Of a DNA stretch of 8,948 nt, positions 1-5,618 are shown in pieces (position 1 is the first letter of the stretch; the number at the start of each line of letters is the position of its first letter). The notes under the pieces were generated by a model, which was not told the DNA's origin, ran no database searches, and worked only from the letters and a program-made list of their open reading frames with translations. The stretch lies in NCBI GenBank assembly GCA_002405835.1, contig DHMO01000019.1, positions 1 to 8,948 on the forward strand, read 5' to 3'. The translations under genes and the position numbers were made by a program. This DNA is from Lentisphaeria bacterium UBA4640 (GTDB lineage Bacteria > Verrucomicrobiota > Lentisphaeria > Victivallales > UBA1829).

Positions 1-1
1 G

Positions 2-592
2 TTTTCTGGATATGGGAAGACGGAAATGGAACAGAAGCGGAATCTGAACGGAACACTCAAGGCAACCGTCCGGAACCTTTCATTTCCGGCGAGGAATGAA
101 AGGACGGAGAGCTTTCTGAATCTTCTGATGATTCCGTTGAAGGCGGTTCCACAGGTGGAGGAGCGGATTTCTCCGGAGACTCTGCCTGCGGATTTCCAGG
201 CTCTCCGTTCCGAATTGCTTGCGGTTGCGGAGGGAAAGAAAAACCTGCAGTTCGATTCCGGCGAGCTTGACGCCGCAGTCTCCAAGGGAGTTCTGACTTT
301 GAATAAATTCGAGTTTGAGGGAGGGACTCTGAAACGGGAGTCTGTGACAGGAACCGTGGAACTGCTTTCGGAGAGATTGAACCTGGATGCGGTGCTGGAG
401 CTTGCTCAGACAACGATTCCGCTTTCCGTCCGCGGCAAGCTCAATAAGCCACAGCTGGATATAACGAAGAGCCTGGTCAAATTCGCAACCTCCAGGCTGA
501 ATCTTCCGGTTGAGACGGACGAGGTGGAAAAGACTGTTGAAGAGGTGAAGGACCTCTTCAAACAGTTCCGGAAAAAGAGAAAGAAAAAATAA
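2..592 (+). CDS. AsmA-like protein, C-terminal fragment (5' end outside window)
   Basis: The reading frame is open from the left edge (FSGYGKTE precedes the first visible Met at 26), so this is the last 196 residues of a longer protein rather than a gene starting at 26. The fragment has alternating beta-strand text with the pattern typical of AsmA-family C-termini: a block that begins 'SGELDAAVSKGVLTL', then 'GTVELL...LNLDAVLEL', then 'IPLSVRGKLNKPQLD', which matches the family's recurring '(L/I)x(V/I)xGxLxxPxxd' end motif. AsmA-like proteins are envelope proteins, usually anchored by an N-terminal membrane helix, linked to outer-membrane biogenesis and lipid transport. The C-terminus is very basic (FRKKRKKK). 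It converges on the minus-strand operon, with 36 bp between stop codons. Family assignment rests on pattern resemblance; a generic PVC envelope protein of related beta architecture is the alternative. Confidence 0.65.
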   Translation, partial: FSGYGKTEMEQKRNLNGTLKATVRNLSFPARNERTESFLNLLMIPLKAVPQVEERISPETLPADFQALRSELLAVAEGKKNLQFDSGELDAAVSKGVLTLNKFEFEGGTLKRESVTGTVELLSERLNLDAVLELAQTTIPLSVRGKLNKPQLDITKSLVKFATSRLNLPVETDEVEKTVEEVKDLFKQFRKKRKKK

Positions 593-618
593 AAAGCGCG
601 GGAAAGTGATTCCCGCGC
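584..618 (-). terminator. Intrinsic terminator of the glycoside hydrolase operon
   Basis: A perfect 9-bp inverted repeat (GCGCGGGAA at 596-604 and TTCCCGCGC at 610-618) encloses a 5-nt loop. Read on the minus strand it lies 10 nt past the GH35 stop codon and is followed directly by TTTTTATTTTTT (595 down to 584), the textbook form of a Rho-independent terminator. On the plus strand the hairpin begins 3 nt after the AsmA-like stop but is followed by ATGCTCTGCA, with no U-tract, so it should terminate the minus-strand transcript far better than the plus-strand one. The T-run overlaps the 3' coding end and stop codon of the convergent gene. Confidence 0.9.
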
Positions 619-628
619 ATGCTCTGCA

Positions 629-2392
629 TCAGAGTCCGCCGACAAGCGGATGATCCAGGAACTGAACCGCCGGACGGCCGAGGTCGTCGTACTCAAACAC
701 TTCCACGACGTTTTCGCCCTTGCGCAGGAACGGCGCGGGAACGTAGAGCGTGTTGAACGGTCCGTTCTTGTCGTAGCGTCCGAGGAGAATTCCGTTGATC
801 CGGCAGAATCCGCGGTTGCCTGCGGGAATACTCAGGAAGGTATCCGCCGGAGTATCCGCAATCTCGAATTTCGCCCGGAAAAATCCCATATTGTTCTTGA
901 CGGGGAACTCCGGGAGCGGACCATAGGCGACTTTTGACGTGTCTTCCATCGGCATGACGGCGGTTGTCCAGCCGTGCTGGAACTGCTGGCCGTTGAGGAT
1001 GACGCCGTCGGTGATGCCTTTGCAGTTGTGTTCGGTGTTGCAGTAGAAGTTTGTCCGGGCGCGATTCTCCACGATGATTTCAAGCGTACCGCCGTCGCCG
1101 GTCTCTACGGCGAACGATTCGTGTCCTTTCCAGATGTGCTGAATGAATTTCCCGTTGTAGTAGACCCAGCCGCGGTCGTTGAGTCCGAGAACCTTGACCG
1201 GAAGTTTGAATGTCTGCGGCTTCAGATGCGTGGTGTAACGCACAAACCCGTAGTCGCCGCCGATCTCTTCCATTGTGAGCGGGCATGCGGATTCCGTCGA
1301 GTTGAGAGAGAGCGCATCCAGGTTTTCTGAAAGCGGGGCGAACTCGGTCAGGGCAATTTCCCCGTATGCGGCCTTCGGAGTGTCCGGCGGAACGGGGGTG
1401 TCGAGCGAGAAATCAGAATTGTACTTGGCGAACAGCGGACGGTACATGCGGTAGAGCTCGCGAGTGTCGCCGGCCTCGCTGACGGGCGCCGCGGTGTCAT
1501 AGCTCGTGACGAGCTGACTGTACCAGCCGTCGAGGCTGAGCATCGCGCCGTTCTGGAAGCCGAAGTTTGTTCCGCCGTGGAACATATAGAGGTTGATGTG
1601 TGCACCCCATTCAAGAGCTTTGCGCAGGTTTTCGACGATCAGAACCGGGTCGCGCGGGCGGATCGGTTCCCCGGTGCTCATGTGCTGTCCGTTCCAGTAT
1701 TCCACGATGAACTGCGGCATGCCGGGCTGTTCCGACTGATTGAATTCGAGCTGCGGAACGGGGTTCTCGCGTCCGCACATCAGAGTGCGCCAGACTCCAT
1801 CGGGCATTTCGTTGGAAATGCGCGTGTCGCTGTCGCCGTCCGCCGCGATGACGACATTCTGATAGCCGCTGTCGTCGACAAGTTTTTTCAGGAAGTTGTA
1901 GTAGACCATGTCGTTGCCGTAGGAGGCGTAGCCGTTTTCGATCTGGAGCATGATGATGTTGCGTGTGTAGAACTCCTTCACCTGCTCAAAAACGGCTTTG
2001 AAATAGCGTTCGACAAAATTCATGTACTGCGGTTCGGAACAGCGCAGACGGAGTCCTTTGACCGCAAGCAGCCATGCGGGGAATCCGCCGAACTCCCATT
2101 CGGAGCAGATGTACGGACCGGGACGCAGCAGAACTTTGATTCCGAGTTCATCCGCGAGTTCAAGAAACGCGCGGACGTCGAGCATGCCGGAGAAGTCGAA
2201 CTTCCCCGGCGTGCGTTCGTGAAGGTTCCACGGCATGTAGGTTGCCACAGTGTTGAGTCCGCATGCCTTGAGTTTCAGCAGACGGTCGCGCCAGTACTCG
2301 CGCGGAATGCGGAAGTAGTGCATTTCACCCGAAAGAATGCGGAACGGTTTGCCGTCGAGGAGAAATTGTTTATTCTTGATTTCAGTTTTCAT
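629..2392 (-). CDS. GH35 (beta-galactosidase family) protein lacking the catalytic acid/base Glu
   Basis: This is a 587-residue protein of normal bacterial GH35 length, with no signal peptide, so probably cytoplasmic. The N-terminal (beta/alpha)8 barrel (about residues 8-320) carries family signatures: SGEMHYFRIP (21-30), TYMPWNLHE (51-59), LRPGPYICSEWEFGG (89-103) and MFHGGTNFGF (270-279). Beta-sandwich domains follow to the C-terminus. GH35 enzymes are retaining exo-beta-galactosidases using a Glu acid/base in 'ENEYG' and a downstream Glu nucleophile. The nucleophile is present (Glu231 in VEYWNG), but the acid/base position reads ENGYA, with Gly154 replacing Glu (codon GGC, 1931-1933). The motif after the nucleophile and the 'SYDYDAP' motif (here SYDTAAP, 297-303) are also altered. 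Galactosidase activity is therefore doubtful. Start ATG overlaps the upstream stop as TGATG, with AAAGG at 2399-2403 as ribosome binding site. Last gene of the operon. Confidence 0.93.
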   Translation of the reverse strand: MKTEIKNKQFLLDGKPFRILSGEMHYFRIPREYWRDRLLKLKACGLNTVATYMPWNLHERTPGKFDFSGMLDVRAFLELADELGIKVLLRPGPYICSEWEFGGFPAWLLAVKGLRLRCSEPQYMNFVERYFKAVFEQVKEFYTRNIIMLQIENGYASYGNDMVYYNFLKKLVDDSGYQNVVIAADGDSDTRISNEMPDGVWRTLMCGRENPVPQLEFNQSEQPGMPQFIVEYWNGQHMSTGEPIRPRDPVLIVENLRKALEWGAHINLYMFHGGTNFGFQNGAMLSLDGWYSQLVTSYDTAAPVSEAGDTRELYRMYRPLFAKYNSDFSLDTPVPPDTPKAAYGEIALTEFAPLSENLDALSLNSTESACPLTMEEIGGDYGFVRYTTHLKPQTFKLPVKVLGLNDRGWVYYNGKFIQHIWKGHESFAVETGDGGTLEIIVENRARTNFYCNTEHNCKGITDGVILNGQQFQHGWTTAVMPMEDTSKVAYGPLPEFPVKNNMGFFRAKFEIADTPADTFLSIPAGNRGFCRINGILLGRYDKNGPFNTLYVPAPFLRKGENVVEVFEYDDLGRPAVQFLDHPLVGGL

Positions 2393-2394
2393 CA
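2390..2394 (-). other. TGATG stop/start overlap with internal ribosome binding site
   Basis: The TGA stop of the six-hairpin protein (2394-2392) shares its final A with the ATG of the GH35 gene (2392-2390). An AAAGG Shine-Dalgarno at 2399-2403, inside the last codons of the upstream gene and 6 nt before the ATG, fixes the GH35 start. The arrangement points to termination-reinitiation coupling of the two proteins. Confidence 0.85.
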
Positions 2395-4461
2395 GTTGCC
2401 TTTCAGTGATAAGTCGGTTTCATCCTCCGCTCGGAGGATGTAGTAAAGTGCGAAGTCCTGATCGTTTGCCCACGGATCGAAAAATTCGCCGCGCCGGGCG
2501 GGAGCGATTTCGGAGCCGTCCGGATTCAGCATGGTCACCGAATACGGATGCAGATAAGCACAGGAAGCCGTGCCGTCCGGGAAGAACAGACACAGCAGAT
2601 TGCGCAGAGTCTTTTTTGCCTGCATGCGGAGCGCATTGTCGCCGGTTCCCTGCGCATGAAGGAGGAAAGCATAGGCGGAAAGACAGCTCCAGTAGTGAAG
2701 CGTATCGCCGTAGAGCGCCCGTTTGCCGAACCAGTAGCCGTCCCAGTGGCGGATCGGCAGACTGTTCCATTTGTGGTCGGGCTGGTCTCCGTTGAAACGC
2801 TTCAGAATTGCGGCGTGCCTTTTTGCCTCTTCAAGCAGCGCCGGGTCACGCTCGATGAGGTTGTAATACGCGGAAAGAATCGACAGCGCGGGGGTGACAA
2901 TCGTCTGTTCAAACCGCACTTCATGCGGAGGATAGAGAATTCCGTTTGCGCGGATGTTTTCGACATGCGTCCGGACGAGTCCGGCGAGTTCGCGCGCCGT
3001 TTCGGTTTTGCCTGCGTCGCGGATCGCTTTGACGGCATCGGAAAAGATGCTTCCGTTCGGATAGAACTTTGCTCCGCCTTTGCCGTAGTAATTGCGCATG
3101 GAGCGTTCGATCCAGACAAGATAGCGGTCATCTTTGTAAAGACGGTGCATCTCCAGCCAGAAGGTGATGAGCCACGGCGCGTTGTAAAGACGTTTGAACT
3201 TGGCGTTCTTGCCGATGTTGTTGCAGACTTCTCCTGTTTCGGTGTCGAAGACCTCGCGGAGAAGAAATTGTTCGAACAGCTTCAGCGATTTTTCCATTTC
3301 ATCATCGTGTTTCCGCTGGAGGCGTCGCGCGATGAGCAGTCCCATGCCGAAACGTTCGCGGCAGGCGTTGTGGTTGGCGTTCGCGTAGCTGAAATACGGC
3401 GCGTTTTCCTCGCAGTCGTAGATCAGATACGCGCCGCAGAGCGGACTGCGCGGATCGGTCATCTGCTGTTTGCGGATGATGAACCGGATCCGGCGGTCGA
3501 CAACCGTTTCCAGATCTTCCGAAACAAATCCGTTCGCACGGAAGCTGCGGCCGTTGATCCGGAATTCGAATTTGTGTTCTCCGGTTTTCTCCGGCGCATG
3601 CTCCGCAAGAACGGAATTTCCTTCAATGCGGAACGGAATTTTGTCCCCGTTGCAGAAAACTTCCGCCGTTTCCGGTTTTGAGCCGCATTCCGCCGTGATG
3701 CGGAACCGTTCATCCGGAAAGATGGTTTCCAGCTCAAACGAAAGATACGCGGAGTTCGGACGCTTCAGCAGTTCATGTCTGAACGCGCCCGCCGGAAACG
3801 CGGCGAGCTCCCACTCCAGAACCTTTGTTTCGCCGGGGAGAAAATGCGACGGCGCGGGATGCAGAATGAAATCTCCGCGGTCGTTGCTGATCTCCTTCGC
3901 AACACGGCGGACGCTGTAGGCGTCAAGCGATCCCTGCGTCAGAATGAGTGCGAGTTCGGTATGGAATTCACCCATTTTGAGCGCATGAACATATGCGTTT
4001 TCGCCGCCGCACCAGATGTGTGTGTTGCAGCGGCGTTTTTCGCAGGTTTCGGCATCGGTGTAGTTGTCGTTGAACGTGGCGAAGACGCCGAGTTCGCCGC
4101 GCTGAAAATAGAGATCGTATGGAGCGGTGTTGCGGAAGCTGAACCGCTCCCGCAGAAAATCGCTGCCCATGGTGCGCTCAACAGTCAGTTCGAGTACGCC
4201 GCGGCGGTAGCGTGAAACGGCTTTGCCGTCTTTCTGTTCCGCTCCGAGGAACTCCATTCCTGCGGGAACGCCCCAGGTGCCGAGACCTTCGATCCAGTTC
4301 ATGCGGTCGGCGTCGTTCTTGAGAACGAGCGTTTTCAAGCCGCCGTTGTCCGCGTTGAATTCAACTTTGAACTTATCGTTTTCCATTTTCTTCAACTCTC
4401 CCGCATGCATGCCGGCTGCAAGACACAATATTGCAAAGAGAATGCCTGTCTTCAACTTCAT
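2392..4461 (-). CDS. Secreted six-hairpin glycosidase-like protein (beta-sandwich plus alpha/alpha toroid)
   Basis: This is a 689-residue protein. Residues 1-20 form a Sec signal peptide (MKLKTG, hydrophobic ILFAILCLAAG, cleavage likely after MHA); no lipobox is seen at Cys13. The frame opens further to an ATG at 4545, but I chose 4461 because it starts the signal peptide and forms an ATGA overlap with the upstream stop. Residues 27 to about 325 are beta-rich, resembling the N-terminal sandwich of many (alpha/alpha)6 enzymes. Residues about 355-680 are helical, with aromatic and acidic loops such as YNAPWLITFWLEMHRLY (426-442), RHWDGYWFGK (571-580) and GDTLHYWSCLSA (585-596). This matches proteins annotated 'six-hairpin glycosidase'; GH154-, GH88- or GH105-like families are candidates, but I cannot assign one or name a catalytic residue. 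Operon context supports a glycan-processing role outside the cytoplasm. Confidence 0.72.
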   Translation of the reverse strand: MKLKTGILFAILCLAAGMHAGELKKMENDKFKVEFNADNGGLKTLVLKNDADRMNWIEGLGTWGVPAGMEFLGAEQKDGKAVSRYRRGVLELTVERTMGSDFLRERFSFRNTAPYDLYFQRGELGVFATFNDNYTDAETCEKRRCNTHIWCGGENAYVHALKMGEFHTELALILTQGSLDAYSVRRVAKEISNDRGDFILHPAPSHFLPGETKVLEWELAAFPAGAFRHELLKRPNSAYLSFELETIFPDERFRITAECGSKPETAEVFCNGDKIPFRIEGNSVLAEHAPEKTGEHKFEFRINGRSFRANGFVSEDLETVVDRRIRFIIRKQQMTDPRSPLCGAYLIYDCEENAPYFSYANANHNACRERFGMGLLIARRLQRKHDDEMEKSLKLFEQFLLREVFDTETGEVCNNIGKNAKFKRLYNAPWLITFWLEMHRLYKDDRYLVWIERSMRNYYGKGGAKFYPNGSIFSDAVKAIRDAGKTETARELAGLVRTHVENIRANGILYPPHEVRFEQTIVTPALSILSAYYNLIERDPALLEEAKRHAAILKRFNGDQPDHKWNSLPIRHWDGYWFGKRALYGDTLHYWSCLSAYAFLLHAQGTGDNALRMQAKKTLRNLLCLFFPDGTASCAYLHPYSVTMLNPDGSEIAPARRGEFFDPWANDQDFALYYILRAEDETDLSLKGN
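4458..4461 (-). other. ATGA start/stop overlap
   Basis: The ATG of the six-hairpin protein (4461-4459) overlaps the TGA of the GH99-like gene (4460-4458) by four bases in total. Upstream bases (GGTGCGGA) give only a weak Shine-Dalgarno, so translation of the downstream gene probably depends on ribosomes finishing the upstream one. This overlap also supports choosing 4461 rather than 4545 as the start. Confidence 0.8.
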
Positions 4462-5600
4462 TCCGCACCGAAAACGTTTTTGACCGCCTGCAGAAATCCG
4501 TAGCCGTACTGCGTGTCGGGTTCGAGATACGCGCCTTCGGTCCACTCGTTCCAGCAGGAGAGTTTGACCATCTGGCCGCGGGATTCATCGGAGGCGAGAA
4601 CGTCTTTGGCGAACTGGAGTTCTTCCTGAAAGCGTTCCGGCGTGTTGTTGACGACCACGGGACCGAACGGATAGTTGCGGTTTTCGAACATGTCCGACTG
4701 CACTGTGCGCGGGGAGGAGTCCCAGCCGGTCAGAACGTTGGGGTTGAACGCGCACTTGAGGTACTTGTTGAACACAAGCGGGATATAGTGGTTGTTTTTC
4801 GCCCACTTTGCATAGTCGGTCGCGGGGAAATCATCCTTGTAGCCCCAGCCGTAGGAGGTGATGCTGTCGACGGTGAGGGTTTCGATGAAGTGATTGATTT
4901 CGGTGAAATCGTGTTCCGGCGATTCGAGGGCGCGCCAGACATTCGGGAGCGCTTCGAAGACGGTGGAGATATGCAGTTTGCCGAGCCCGGCCTTTTCGAC
5001 TTTATCGCGGAATTCGCGGATGAGCACTGCGGCGGTTTCGAGTCCGCCGACCTCTTCAACGAGCGCGCCGAGACGGTAGAGCATGAAGTAGAGCGAGCCG
5101 TCGGGGAGACGCAGGTAGTTCGGCTTCCCGAGGAAATTTTTGATGCAGTAGTCCGTGCAGTCGCGGAAGGTTTGGGGATCGACTGCGCCGCTCCAGTTGA
5201 TTTCCGCCGGTTTCCAGTAGCTTCCGGGGTGCGCGTAGATCGGGTTGTGATTCGCCCACATGATGGCGAACTTGATGTCTTCGCAGTTCGGTGCTTTGAG
5301 GAAGCCCTCTTCGAGCGCGCGGTGGCGGTACGGTCCGTCGGAGAACCAGTACCAGTCCCAGATGAACGCATCGATTCCGTACGCTTTTGCGGCGGAGATT
5401 TTCTGCGCCATCACATCGGGTTCGGATTCATCCTGATATCCCCAGAGGGGAACTTTGGGCTGCTGATGTCCGGGGAAACGGGGCGTGGCATACTGCGCGA
5501 CGCGCCATTCGGTCCATCCTTTTCCGTGGAGTTCTTCGACGCGCGGGTCGCAGTGCCAGTTCGGGAAGTAGTAAGCTGCAACAACCGGTTTCTGTTTCAT
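4458..5600 (-). CDS. GH99-like / WbsX-type TIM-barrel glycoside hydrolase
   Basis: This is a 380-residue protein with no signal peptide, probably cytoplasmic. It matches the WbsX/GH99-like family end to end: AAYYFPNWH (8-16), KGWTEWR (27-33), FPGHQQP (42-48), PLWGYQDES (51-59), FIWDWYWFSDGP (79-90), IMWANHNP (113-120) and the terminal CWNEWTEGAYLEPD (349-362). WbsX proteins were first named as putative glycosyltransferases in O-antigen clusters, but relatives belong with GH99 and GH71. In GH99 the catalytic pair is two Glu separated by two residues near the C-terminus. The same spacing is seen here (Glu352 and Glu355 in NEWTE), so a hydrolase role is favoured in this operon. Characterised GH99 enzymes act on alpha-mannosides, but substrate here is not predictable. 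The ribosome binding site AAAGGAA (5609-5615) lies 8 nt before the ATG, and 18 bp separate it from the upstream gene. Confidence 0.85.
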   Translation of the reverse strand: MKQKPVVAAYYFPNWHCDPRVEELHGKGWTEWRVAQYATPRFPGHQQPKVPLWGYQDESEPDVMAQKISAAKAYGIDAFIWDWYWFSDGPYRHRALEEGFLKAPNCEDIKFAIMWANHNPIYAHPGSYWKPAEINWSGAVDPQTFRDCTDYCIKNFLGKPNYLRLPDGSLYFMLYRLGALVEEVGGLETAAVLIREFRDKVEKAGLGKLHISTVFEALPNVWRALESPEHDFTEINHFIETLTVDSITSYGWGYKDDFPATDYAKWAKNNHYIPLVFNKYLKCAFNPNVLTGWDSSPRTVQSDMFENRNYPFGPVVVNNTPERFQEELQFAKDVLASDESRGQMVKLSCWNEWTEGAYLEPDTQYGYGFLQAVKNVFGAE

Positions 5601-5608
5601 GATGAGAG

Positions 5609-5615
5609 TTCCTTT
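5609..5615 (-). promoter_or_regulatory. Ribosome binding site of the GH99-like gene
   Basis: AAAGGAA on the minus strand, 8 nt before the ATG at 5600, lies within the 18-bp gap after the GH5-like stop. It resembles the site before the GH5-like gene (AAAGGAAA) and the one before the GH35 gene (AAAGG), so AAAGG(A) is the working Shine-Dalgarno in this genome. Confidence 0.75.
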
Positions 5616-5618
5616 CTG

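Noticed and set aside
26..28. ATG at 26 as the real start of the AsmA-like gene
   Set aside because: The frame is open to the left edge and the residues before it continue the same kind of sequence. The protein also lacks the N-terminal membrane anchor expected, so the visible part is a C-terminal fragment.
541..556. Small inverted repeat (GAGGT...ACCTC) near the end of the AsmA-like gene
   Set aside because: Only a 5-bp stem inside coding sequence with no U-tract; likely chance.
593..628. Possible small gene or RNA between the convergent genes
   Set aside because: The 36 bases are fully accounted for by the terminator hairpin and a short spacer.
4459..4545. Upstream ATG at 4545 adding 28 residues to the six-hairpin protein
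   Set aside because: The extension is arginine-rich with no family resemblance, would overlap the conserved NEWTEG end of the GH99-like gene by 88 bases, and would bury a clear signal peptide.
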